From Actinomycetota bacterium (GTDB lineage Bacteria; Actinomycetota; Nitriliruptoria; Nitriliruptorales; Nitriliruptoraceae): a stretch of DNA of 64,000 nucleotides. Made by a program: the position numbers and the translations under genes. The DNA lies in contig JAHWKY010000016.1 of the NCBI GenBank assembly GCA_019347575.1, positions 1 to 64,000 of the forward strand. Direction: 5' to 3'. Below the pieces are notes generated by a model that saw only the letters and a program-made list of their open reading frames with translations, did not search any database and was not told the origin of the DNA. Shown one piece after another: positions 53,301 through 60,897 of the stretch (its first letter is position 1; every line of letters begins with the position of its first letter).

Positions 53301-53492
53301 GTGCGGATACTCATCGATCTCAAGTCGCTCACTCCTCCAGCAGGAGAGCTCAGACGATTGGCGGGAGATGAACCCGAGGCACAACCGATCGCCGAACAGT
53401 CGTTCTGGGGCTGGCTGGGGCTGCTGAAAGCCTTGTCCGAGAGCCTCGGAGAGTCTCAAGGGACGAGCCCCGATCCAGAACGCGGCACCTAG
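53301..53492 (+). CDS. Possible 63-aa small ORF upstream of the LuxR-type regulator
   Basis: The frame opens with a GTG at 53301 (MRILIDLKSLTPPAGELRRL) and ends 33 bp before the regulator gene. A segment IAEQSFWGWLG has a counterpart LAEQSFWG in the same frame in copy B (58935-58973), where exactly 84 bp (28 codons) are missing. Frame preservation hints at coding. However, the ribosome site is poor, and the opposite strand also has a conserved frame just to the left. Unrecognised. Confidence 0.25.
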   Translation: MRILIDLKSLTPPAGELRRLAGDEPEAQPIAEQSFWGWLGLLKALSESLGESQGTSPDPERGT

Positions 53493-53525
53493 ACGCCGCC
53501 CGTTGTGAGGGCTTGAATAGCTCCG

Positions 53526-56348
53526 ATGGCGCCCACGGTGTGGAGCTCAGCCCTCTTCGGCCGGGATGCCGAGCTCGAAGCGCTCCGCGCATGCTTCCGG
53601 CGATCGGCGCCCGGTCGTCTTCAGATCCTCATTATCGAAGGCGAGGCGGGGATCGGCAAGACGACTCTGCTTTCCGAGGCGTTGGACGAGGCGCGCTCCA
53701 TCGGTTTCGGCGTGTTCGAAGGCCGTTGCGAGGAGCTCGAGCGAGGGCGCGCCTACGGCCCGCTCGTCGACGCGCTCGGGTGCACAAGGGATGCCGACGA
53801 TCCCCGTCGGCGGGAGATCGCGTCGATGCTCGCCGAGAACCCCTCCTCTGGGCCCGCGAGCACTCGATTCCGAATCGTTGACGCCTTCGGCGACTTCGTA
53901 GAGGAGCTGGCTGTGGGGGGTCCGGTCGCCCTTGCCGTGGAGGATCTCCACTGGGCCGACTCGGCGACGATCTCCACGCTCCGATCCCTCTCGAAGCGGC
54001 TGACGTACCTCCCCGTGGTGATCGCCGGCACCTACCGACCGATGCCCCGTACCCCGGAGCTGGCGTCCTTCCTCGAGGTCTCCCTTGCTGAGGGCGGACT
54101 GCGGATACCCCTGGGCCCGTTGAACGATGAGGCGGTCACACAGCTGGTCGCTGAGGCCCTCGGCACGGAGCCCGGCCAGAACCTCTTGGAGAGCGTCGCA
54201 AGCGCCGCCGGCAACCCACTATTCGTACGCGAGTTGGTCGACGCGATAGGAAGGGAAGGGGCGATCGAAGTCGCGGGCGGTCGAGCGGAAGTATCGAGGT
54301 TGGTTCTTCCGCCGGACCTCCGGCTCACGATCCTCCGTCGCATCAGCTTCCTGTCTGAAGAGGCACTCGCGCTGCTGCGGTTGGCTGCCGTCCTGGGAAC
54401 GACGTTCTCGCCGGCCCACGTCGCGGCGCTCGCCGGGAGACCGGTGACAGACCTCCTGGGTCCGTTCGACGAAGCGCTTCGTGCAGGCGTCGTCCGGGAG
54501 GAGGAGCCGTCTCTGCGCTTCCGTCATGAGCTGATCCGTGAGGCCCTGTATCAAGAACTTCCCGCGGGCCTTCGCCGGGCCCTTCACCTCGAAGCCGCGC
54601 GCGCGCTGGATGCCCTTGGGGCTCTACCCGATCAGGTTGCACAGCACTACACACTTGGAGCCACAGAGGGAGACGAGCAGGCGATCCACGCGCTGATCCG
54701 AGCGGCGGAACACGCACCTCCTACCACCAGGCTCGACCTCCTCGAACGCGCCTCGGACCTCATGCCACCGTCACATGAGGAACGTGAAAGCACGGAGGTA
54801 GAGCTGGCACATGCTCTTATCTGGGCCGGCCACGTCCGCGATGGAGAGAAGCTCGCGTCCGACCTGTTGGATCGCCTTCCGGAAGGTGAGCTTGCGCGAC
54901 GCGTGCGGCTCTCTCTGACCCGTGCGCTGTGGGCACAGGCGCGTTGGACAGAGCTCCTCGAACGCACCAACACCTGGCTGGCCGGTGGCGTCTCCACCGA
55001 CGAGGAGCGAGCCATGCTGCTCGCGCACCGCTCGATCGCCGGCGCATTCGTTCGCCGTACGATCGAGGGTGACTCCCCGGAAGCGTTCGAGCGAGAGGCG
55101 GAAGAGGCCGAAGAGGCGCTGCAGATCGGCGAACGAGCCAAGAATGTCCGTCTGACCGTTTTCGCCCTCATGGCCCTCGCCCCGATTCGCGGCTTCCAGG
55201 ACCGCATCCAAGAAGAGCTCGAGCTGGCCCAACGCGCGGTCGCCATCGTCGAACGCGATCGCGATCCCGATCTCTTGCTCATACATCCACACCTGATACT
55301 CGGGCTGGCCCTCCACGACCACGGACGGGTGGACGAAGCCGAGCGGGTTTTGCAAGAGGGGCGGCGGCTGGGCGAACGCCTGGGCAGCCGCTGGGACGTG
55401 CCTCTCTACCACGGTGTGTTGGCGACCATCTATTACAAGTTCGGGCGGTGGAGCGAGTCCATCGCGGAAGCAGAAGCCTGCCTCGCGACTTCGGAGGAGG
55501 TCGGTACCAGAGTGGGTCTCATGGTCTCTCTGCTTGCATTGGGCTGGATTGCGCTGTTTCGGAACGACCTAGACGAGGCCGAGCGCTACCTCGAAGAGAT
55601 GGAAGGCATCGCGGAGGATCACGGACCGCAGTGGGGAGAGTCCGAATCCCTGAGGATCGCCCTAACCGACGCCGGAGGCGATCCCGAGAGCGTTCGGGCT
55701 TCTCTTCGCGAACTCCCGAGGTTGGCGACCATAAGCCTCCTCCCGGTCTTCCCTCTGGGCCTTGCCCTCGACCGTCGTCTTGCGACGACTTGGGTTGCCG
55801 ACCTCGAGGAGCGCCACGGATCTCCCGAGGATCCCGAGAGCAGGGGCTGCATCCTCTTCGCCCGAGGTTTGGTCGACGACGATCCCGACGTTCTCCTTGA
55901 CGCGACCGCGACCCTCCGCGAGGTCAACCTCTGGGTCACTGCGCTCGCAGCCGAAGCGGCTGGCGAGTGCCTCATGCGCCACAACCGGAAGGACGAAGCT
56001 GGAACGTTGTTCCGCGAAGCGCTGGACACGTTCGACCAACTGGAGGCGTCGCGGCTGACGGCACAGACGCTTGCGACGATGCGATCCCTCGGGTTACGGC
56101 CCGGCAAACGAGGGCGACGCGGCAGACAGCGCGTGGGCTGGGAGGCCTTGACGGAGACCGAGCGGAAAGTGGCCTGGCTTGCCGCGGAAGGCCTCACCAA
56201 CCCCCAGATCGCGGAGAGGCTGTTCGTGTCCAGGCACACGGTGCACAGCCACCTGAAGCACATCTTCGAGAAGCTTGTGATCTCCTCTCGAGTGGAGTTG
56301 GCCACCGAAGCGGCGCGTCGTGGAGCCGACGCCGAAGCGAGGTCCTGA
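53526..56348 (+). CDS. Large AAA-ATPase LuxR-family transcriptional regulator (LAL/MalT-like)
   Basis: The 940-aa protein has an N-terminal AAA module (LFGRDAELEALRACFRRS, Walker A IEGEAGIGKTTLL with Lys45, Walker B-like LAVEDLHWADSATI). A long helical repeat region (about 400-850) resembles TPR arrays, and a C-terminal LuxR helix-turn-helix (about 871-930) reads LTETERKVAWLAAEGLTNPQIAERLFVSRHTVHSHLKHIFEKL. ATP and ligand binding would switch DNA binding. The codon third positions look less GC-biased than in neighbouring genes, suggesting acquisition. It lies between two secreted-protein genes with duplicated promoters, which makes them its likely targets. Confidence 0.88.
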   Translation: MAPTVWSSALFGRDAELEALRACFRRSAPGRLQILIIEGEAGIGKTTLLSEALDEARSIGFGVFEGRCEELERGRAYGPLVDALGCTRDADDPRRREIASMLAENPSSGPASTRFRIVDAFGDFVEELAVGGPVALAVEDLHWADSATISTLRSLSKRLTYLPVVIAGTYRPMPRTPELASFLEVSLAEGGLRIPLGPLNDEAVTQLVAEALGTEPGQNLLESVASAAGNPLFVRELVDAIGREGAIEVAGGRAEVSRLVLPPDLRLTILRRISFLSEEALALLRLAAVLGTTFSPAHVAALAGRPVTDLLGPFDEALRAGVVREEEPSLRFRHELIREALYQELPAGLRRALHLEAARALDALGALPDQVAQHYTLGATEGDEQAIHALIRAAEHAPPTTRLDLLERASDLMPPSHEERESTEVELAHALIWAGHVRDGEKLASDLLDRLPEGELARRVRLSLTRALWAQARWTELLERTNTWLAGGVSTDEERAMLLAHRSIAGAFVRRTIEGDSPEAFEREAEEAEEALQIGERAKNVRLTVFALMALAPIRGFQDRIQEELELAQRAVAIVERDRDPDLLLIHPHLILGLALHDHGRVDEAERVLQEGRRLGERLGSRWDVPLYHGVLATIYYKFGRWSESIAEAEACLATSEEVGTRVGLMVSLLALGWIALFRNDLDEAERYLEEMEGIAEDHGPQWGESESLRIALTDAGGDPESVRASLRELPRLATISLLPVFPLGLALDRRLATTWVADLEERHGSPEDPESRGCILFARGLVDDDPDVLLDATATLREVNLWVTALAAEAAGECLMRHNRKDEAGTLFREALDTFDQLEASRLTAQTLATMRSLGLRPGKRGRRGRQRVGWEALTETERKVAWLAAEGLTNPQIAERLFVSRHTVHSHLKHIFEKLVISSRVELATEAARRGADAEARS

Positions 56349-56380
56349 ACTCCCGAATAGCAGCCGATCCGGTCCACTAC

Positions 56381-56400
56381 GGCCGCCCTTCGGGGCGGCC
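56381..56400. terminator. Bidirectional terminator between regulator and subtilase
   Basis: GGCCGCC-CTTCGG-GGCGGCC forms a perfect 7-bp stem with a stable tetraloop-like centre, between convergent stops at 56348 and 56410. Confidence 0.65.
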
Positions 56401-56409
56401 TCCGTTCAC

Positions 56410-58812
56410 CTACCTCGCCGTGCCCGGGGCGGTGCCGAAGGAGCCGGTCGAGAGGTCCAGGCCGCTAGCCGAGAAGTCGCCGCCCCACAGCAGCCGCATC
56501 GATATCGCTGGGACGCCGGGGAGGTTCCCGAGCAGCAGCCGGGCCCGAAGCCGACTGCCGGTCGGTACCTGAACAGGCATCACATCGAGGTCGAAGGTGA
56601 CCAGTGATGGCGTCGGGCCCACCTCGAAGACGATCTGTTCGGCGGCGATCGCCGCAACGACGCGACCGTCCTCATCGACCGCGTCGAGATCAAGGTAGAG
56701 CCAGCGGCCGAGGGCCGGCACCGGCGACGACAGGGGTCGCGGTTCGTCGACGACGTGGAGCCGCAGCTGTGCTGGGCCGCCGAAGCTCGTGGCAGGCAGC
56801 GGCTCCGAGACGAGCTCGGCGCGACCACCGAGGAAGAGTGCGTCCTCGACGAACCCGCCACTGTGGCAGGTCGCATCCGGACCCTCGAGGGACAGGTCAC
56901 CATCGAACTCGAGCGCCTGGTGGTCGCAACCCTCGGGCGACACCAGGCCGCCAGTGGGTCCGCCCGTCATCGAGAAGCTGAGGGTCTCCTCGCCCTCGAA
57001 TCCGACCTCCTCGAGCGGTCGCGGCTCCTGGTGCTGGAGCTGCGCGATCGCGGCGAGACCGACCGCGGATCCGATCGTCTCCGCGGTCCACGTCCCTGGC
57101 CGCACCCCTCCGGGCACCTCGTCGAAGTCGATGTGGACGCTCGCGGCGGCGATGAACGGGTCAGTGCTGGTCGTCGGCTGGGTGACGCCGACCTCACGCC
57201 CGTCGGCGTCAAGCAGTCGCAGCTGCCATTCTTCGTCGATGTCGATGGGGTAGGCGATGCTGGCGTGGATCGCTTCGGTGCGTTCGTCGACCGTGAACGT
57301 CAAGGTTCGCTCACCGGCGTTGGCGCCGTTCAGATCCCAGTGGTCCGAAACGAGGACCCGATGGTCGCGCGCCGCCAGCACTCGCCGGTCGGCCCGTGCC
57401 TGGAGCTGTGCCAACCGGGTGGTCGAGAACGTCGGTGAGGTGACGAGGTCGATCGCTGCGGCGGCATCCGCCATGCCATAGCCCGACTGCCAGAAGGCGG
57501 AACCGTCACCCAGCGGACGGGCGGTGACCTGCAGGACCTGCGCCACCTGCTCAGGCGTCAGCTCCGGCCTGGCCTCGAGCAGCACGGCGACCAGCCCGGT
57601 GACGTGCGGTGCTGAGAACGAGGTGCCGCTGGTCCGCCCGCTGACGAGCGGGTCCTCTGGTGCAGGACCCAGGGGCTGGTTGCCTGGCGGGGTGCTGGGC
57701 ATGACGACGCGGTCCCCCGGCGCCATGACGTCCGGATGCCACAGACCGAGCCGGTCGCCCTCGAAGTGGTAGTGGCCGTCGGCGTCTGGTCCGGAGGCGG
57801 TGCTGTTGTCGTACGGCAGGCCAAGAGACGAGAAGTCGGCCCGGGCAGGGAGGTTGCTTGTCGCGCCGACCGCGATGGCCCACGGGGAGAGGGCGTGCGT
57901 TGAGAGGGTCATCTCAGCGCCGAAGTTGCCGGCGGCGAAGACCACGGCAACCCCTGCATCGTGCAGGGCGCGGTGGGCGATGGTGAAGGGCGAACCAGGG
58001 TCGAACCCGTACCCGATCCTGCCGAAGGAGTTGTTCACGACCCGGATGTTGTACTGCTCATGCGTGGCCAGGATGTCGTCGTACGCCACGATGATCTCGC
58101 TGCTGAACACGAACACGACCGCACTCCCGAGCCCGTACGAGACGAGATCCGCGCCGGGAGCCACGCCGAGAAGCTCCGGGTGGGCCGACCCGTCGGCGAC
58201 GGCGGTGCCGGCAACACCCGTCCCGTGCCCGTTACTGTCGGTCGTGTCGTGGGGCAGCGCGTCAACCGCCACCAGGAACGCAGGCTCCTCCGTCGCCGGT
58301 GCCGGCGAGACGACCTTGACGTTGCGCACGACCCGGTCGTCGAGATCCGGGTGGGCGCCGTCGACACCGGTGTCCACAACGGCGACACCGATCCCCTCAC
58401 CGGTGAAGCCGAGGTCGTGGGCGGCGAACCCTCCCATCGCGCCGACGGAATCGGCCGACTGGAGCGCGTGGGTCCTGTCCGGGTACACGTCCTCGACCAG
58501 CCCCTGTGCGACGGCTCGCACGTAGTCCGGGACGGTGCCCTCGGCGATCGCCAGCGGCAGTTGCTTCATGGGCTGAGCTGCGACGCCGACCGCGCTCAGC
58601 GCGGCGACGTCATCCGCGGTGGGGATCGCCTGGAACCGCAGGATCGCGCGCACGGGTTCCTGAGACTCCCCGGCCGCGGCGAGCAGCGCCGGCAATCCTT
58701 GCCGTGGTGCGGCCGGGTGCTGCCCGTTCCCGGGCGCAGCGGCTGCGCTGCCCCAGCCGAGCGCGGCAACGAGCATCAGAACCGCCAGGAGCGGGCGGGC
58801 TATGGGTCTCAT
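56410..58812 (-). CDS. Secreted subtilisin-like serine protease (S8)
   Basis: The ATG at 58812 opens a signal peptide (MRPIARPLLAVLMLVAALGW, ending near AAAA), whose first eight residues equal those of the Asp-box protein. The 800-aa protein has an I9-like prodomain (about 50-105) and the catalytic triad Asp147 (VAVVDTGVDGAHPDLD), His196 (NGHGTGVAGTAVADG) and Ser398 (SGTSFSAPHVTGLVAVLLE), with oxyanion Asn in AAGNFG. Two beta-rich C-terminal domains follow (about 480-800), the first PPC-like. It degrades proteins outside the cell. Its upstream region is cassette B. Confidence 0.92.
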   Translation of the reverse strand: MRPIARPLLAVLMLVAALGWGSAAAAPGNGQHPAAPRQGLPALLAAAGESQEPVRAILRFQAIPTADDVAALSAVGVAAQPMKQLPLAIAEGTVPDYVRAVAQGLVEDVYPDRTHALQSADSVGAMGGFAAHDLGFTGEGIGVAVVDTGVDGAHPDLDDRVVRNVKVVSPAPATEEPAFLVAVDALPHDTTDSNGHGTGVAGTAVADGSAHPELLGVAPGADLVSYGLGSAVVFVFSSEIIVAYDDILATHEQYNIRVVNNSFGRIGYGFDPGSPFTIAHRALHDAGVAVVFAAGNFGAEMTLSTHALSPWAIAVGATSNLPARADFSSLGLPYDNSTASGPDADGHYHFEGDRLGLWHPDVMAPGDRVVMPSTPPGNQPLGPAPEDPLVSGRTSGTSFSAPHVTGLVAVLLEARPELTPEQVAQVLQVTARPLGDGSAFWQSGYGMADAAAAIDLVTSPTFSTTRLAQLQARADRRVLAARDHRVLVSDHWDLNGANAGERTLTFTVDERTEAIHASIAYPIDIDEEWQLRLLDADGREVGVTQPTTSTDPFIAAASVHIDFDEVPGGVRPGTWTAETIGSAVGLAAIAQLQHQEPRPLEEVGFEGEETLSFSMTGGPTGGLVSPEGCDHQALEFDGDLSLEGPDATCHSGGFVEDALFLGGRAELVSEPLPATSFGGPAQLRLHVVDEPRPLSSPVPALGRWLYLDLDAVDEDGRVVAAIAAEQIVFEVGPTPSLVTFDLDVMPVQVPTGSRLRARLLLGNLPGVPAISMRLLWGGDFSASGLDLSTGSFGTAPGTAR

Positions 58813-58846
58813 GACTGGCCCCCTCATTGCAGAGAACTCTTGAGCC

Positions 58847-58924
58847 TCACGAGAGAAGTCTCTGCTCGAACTCTCCTCTGAACATCCCCCAAGTTGGTGA
58901 TGTTCTCGGCAGCTGTCCGTCCAC
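58847..58924 (-). CDS. Putative 25-aa leader peptide upstream of the subtilase gene
   Basis: The GTG at 58924 opens VDGQLPRTSPTWGMFR and continues to the same GEFEQRLLS end as the copy at 53214-53294, 34 bp before the subtilase start. There is no strong ribosome site. Support comes from the mostly synonymous or conservative differences between the copies. Confidence 0.35.
   Translation of the reverse strand: MDGQLPRTSPTWGMFRGEFEQRLLS
58880..58905. promoter_or_regulatory. 26-bp dyad in cassette B
   Basis: Arms GAACATC and GATGTTC are separated by 12 bp, and the centre adds CCAA/TTGG-like symmetry (10 of 13 positions pair overall). It lies 68 bp upstream of the subtilase start, the same distance as in copy A. 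Confidence 0.55.
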
Positions 58925-58986
58925 GATGGGGGATGTGCTCGCCGAACAGTCGTTCTGGGGCTGCTCTAGCTGAGTGGTCGTGACCC

Positions 58987-59442
58987 TCAGTCGGCGGTCG
59001 AGGCCCCGAGCCGTGCCAGCAGCGCGGCGCTGCGATCCCACCGCTCGAGCACCGCGACGTGATCGGTCGCCGGGAAGCGCATCGGCCGCAGCGGTATCCC
59101 CAAGCTGTCGGCCTCGTGCTCGACGATCGCGAACGCCAGACCCAGCATCCCGTCGTGCTCGAGCAGCTCCACCACCTCGAGCTTCAGCTCGTGCGCGGTC
59201 GTGCCCTCCACCGCGATCAGTCCGGCACGTCGATCGCGACGCAGGTTGCGCCCCGTCGTCACGGCGGCGACAGCCGCGAGCAGCCGCGCTCCCGCGCCGT
59301 CGACATCGAGCTCCGCGCGGGACAGCAGCGCCACGTGCGGGAACCCCGCGGCGTCGACCGTGAGCAGGGGGAAGACCTGCTCGTCGCCGCCGACCTGAGG
59401 CTGGCCGCGGACGAGCTCCGCCACGGCCTCGGGCACGATCAC
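58987..59442 (-). CDS. FMN-binding split-barrel (pyridoxamine-phosphate-oxidase-like) protein
   Basis: The GTG at 59442 overlaps the stop of the UbiX-like gene (GTGA), giving a 151-aa protein; the longer frame to 59745 is a shadow of UbiX. It has the split-barrel pattern FPLLTVDAAGFPHVALLSRAEL, a central TGRNLRRDRRAGLIAVEG and an extended C-terminal half with many acidic residues. It may bind flavin or heme. Coupling to a flavin prenyltransferase suggests it works with the same prenylated-flavin or aromatic-acid pathway. Confidence 0.75.
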   Translation of the reverse strand: MIVPEAVAELVRGQPQVGGDEQVFPLLTVDAAGFPHVALLSRAELDVDGAGARLLAAVAAVTTGRNLRRDRRAGLIAVEGTTAHELKLEVVELLEHDGMLGLAFAIVEHEADSLGIPLRPMRFPATDHVAVLERWDRSAALLARLGASTAD

Positions 59443-60011
59443 GCGCCGCTCCACCGCTGGAACAGCTCGTGGCTGATCGCGAACTGGTCGAGCACCTTCC
59501 CGCAGGTGTGCAACAGCAGATCCTCGATGGTCTCGGGGCGGTGGTAGAAACCCGGGACCGGAGGCAGGATGGTCCCGCCCGCCAGGGTGACCGTCTCCAT
59601 GTTGCGGATGTGGATCAGGTTCAACGGCGTCTCTCTCGTGACGAGCACGAGGCGGCGACGCTCCTTCAGCGTCACATCGGCTGCACGCGTGAGCAGGTTC
59701 GCGGTGTTGCCGTTCGCCACCGCCGCGAGCGTTCGCATCGAACACGGGATGACGACCATGCCAGCGGTCAGGAACGAGCCCGACGAGATCGCTGCTCCGA
59801 GATCGCGGGGGTCGTACACGACGTCGCCGAGCGCCTCGATCTCGGCGGGGTCGATCCCCATCTCCAGCTCGATGCTGGCGCGCGCGCCGTTGGACAGCAC
59901 GAGGTGGGTCTGCACCACGTCGATGTCGCGCAGCACGCGCAGCAGGGTCGCGCCGAAGTGGGGGGCGCTCGACCCCGCCATGCCCACGACCAGACGCATG
60001 GGGTCTGCCAC
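59439..60011 (-). CDS. UbiX-family flavin prenyltransferase
   Basis: The GTG at 60011 follows AGGAGGGG at ideal distance; an ATG at 59999 is the family-like alternative. The 190-aa product has VVGMAGSSAPHFGATLLRVL (a variant of the usual GASG loop), VVIPCSMRTLAAVANGNTANLLTRAADVTLKERRRLVLVTRETPLN and GGTILPPVPGFYHRPETIEDLL. These are the UbiX signature segments that bind FMN and dimethylallyl phosphate. It makes prenylated FMN for a UbiD-type decarboxylase. No UbiD gene is in the window. It is divergent from the GntR regulator. Confidence 0.85.
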   Translation of the reverse strand: MADPMRLVVGMAGSSAPHFGATLLRVLRDIDVVQTHLVLSNGARASIELEMGIDPAEIEALGDVVYDPRDLGAAISSGSFLTAGMVVIPCSMRTLAAVANGNTANLLTRAADVTLKERRRLVLVTRETPLNLIHIRNMETVTLAGGTILPPVPGFYHRPETIEDLLLHTCGKVLDQFAISHELFQRWSGA

Positions 60012-60064
60012 GTGCTCCCCTCCTGTCGTGCGCCAGCGTGCCGCGGCGGGTACGCTGGCCGTAG

Positions 60065-60076
60065 ACATCCTACCAT
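60065..60076 (-). promoter_or_regulatory. GntR-type site upstream of the regulator (ATGGTAGGATGT on minus strand)
   Basis: The site lies between divergent ubiX-like and gntR starts. It matches 10 of 12 positions of the site at 60849-60860 and approximates the NTNGTNNNACNAN pattern of FadR-type operators. Confidence 0.4.
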
Positions 60077-60094
60077 TCGGCTCGATTAGTCGGG

Positions 60095-60832
60095 GTGGAC
60101 GTGAGCGCAGCGACGGACGCCGGCGTGCCGGGTCGCAGCTCCGCCCGACTGTCGGCCCTGGTCGTGGACCAGTTCCTGACGCTCGTCGCGGACGGCAACC
60201 TCGAGCCGGGGCAACGGCTGCCTCCCGAGCGCGCGCTCGCCGAGCGCTTCGAGGTCGGCCGCAACTCGGTTCGTGAAGCGCTGCGGGTGCTCGAGCTGCT
60301 CGGGATCGTCGAGAGCCGCCAGGGCGACGGCACCTACGTCCGCGAGCCCACCGCGACCGCGCTCATGGCGCCGTTCCGGCTCGCGCTGGGCCTGTCCGGT
60401 GCGGACGCGGCGCTGGAGGAGGTGTTGGCCTTCCGACGCATCCTGGAGCCGGGTTCGGCCGCGCTCGCGGCCCGTAACCTCGACGAGGAGGGCCGGGAAC
60501 GGCTGGAGAGCAGCCTGCGCACGTTCGACCGCGCCCTCGCGGAGGATGCCGACGCCCCGCCCGGCCTCGCCGCCGACACCGACTTCCACCTCGCGATCGC
60601 GGTCGCGAGCGGGAACCCGCTCGTGATCGGCGTCCAACGGGCCCTACTCGACGTGCTGACGCGCTTCCGCGCGCAGCTGGCCCCGTCGAGCTACGACCCC
60701 GCCCCGCAACGCATCACGCGTGGGCACCACGCGGTGTTCGGCGCGATCGTGGCGCGTGACCCGGACGCGGCGCACGACGCGATGGCCCGCCACCTCGACG
60801 ACGTGGCCGCGGCCCTGCCCGCGTCGCCTTGA
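60095..60832 (+). CDS. GntR family regulator, FadR/FCD subfamily
   Basis: The 245-aa protein starts at a GTG (another GTG lies two codons on). It has an N-terminal winged helix-turn-helix (GQRLPPERALAERFEVGRNSVREALRVLELLGIVESRQGDGTYV). The C-terminal all-helical FCD ligand domain (about 95-240) includes EVLAFRRILEPGSAALAARN, DTDFHLAIAVASGNPL and HHAVFGAIVARDPDAAHDAMARHL, with the Asp/His metal ligands expected for this fold. Ligands are usually carboxylates. Two related sites flank the gene, so it probably controls itself, the ubiX pair and the molybdenum hydroxylase operon. Confidence 0.9.
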   Translation: MDVSAATDAGVPGRSSARLSALVVDQFLTLVADGNLEPGQRLPPERALAERFEVGRNSVREALRVLELLGIVESRQGDGTYVREPTATALMAPFRLALGLSGADAALEEVLAFRRILEPGSAALAARNLDEEGRERLESSLRTFDRALAEDADAPPGLAADTDFHLAIAVASGNPLVIGVQRALLDVLTRFRAQLAPSSYDPAPQRITRGHHAVFGAIVARDPDAAHDAMARHLDDVAAALPASP

Positions 60833-60848
60833 CGAGCGGACCACCAGA

Positions 60849-60860
60849 TTGGTAGGACGT
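60849..60860 (+). promoter_or_regulatory. GntR-type site before the molybdenum hydroxylase operon (TTGGTAGGACGT)
   Basis: The site sits in the 65-bp gap after the gntR stop and 37 bp before the hydroxylase start. It is related to the site at 60065-60076 on the opposite strand. Confidence 0.4.
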
Positions 60861-60897
60861 ATCCGAGCGATCGATCCAGTGACCGACGAGGGCGACC

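Larger units (their letters stand above)
53176..53304. repeat. Duplicated regulatory/leader cassette, copy A
   Basis: This stretch aligns with 58810-58938 at about 90% identity by eye (11 substitutions, two 1-bp indels). The match continues leftward into the signal-peptide codons of both secreted genes, and resumes at 53390-53413 with a 24-bp exact match to 58940-58963. It contains the ribosome site, a short leader frame and a 26-bp dyad. The rest of the 347-bp gap up to 53525 is unique. Confidence 0.9.
58810..58938. repeat. Duplicated regulatory/leader cassette, copy B
   Basis: This is the partner of 53176-53304, with the same order of elements: start codon, ribosome site, leader frame, dyad. 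Relative to copy A it lacks 84 bp (A positions 53305-53388) and then matches again at 58940-58963. The remaining 23 bp to 58986 holds nothing recognised. Confidence 0.9.

Noticed and set aside
53214-53459. Full 81-codon minus-strand frame including the leader peptide of cassette A
   Set aside because: Only the last 26 codons are conserved with cassette B; a 1-bp indel shifts the frame upstream of that point, so the longer protein is unlikely.
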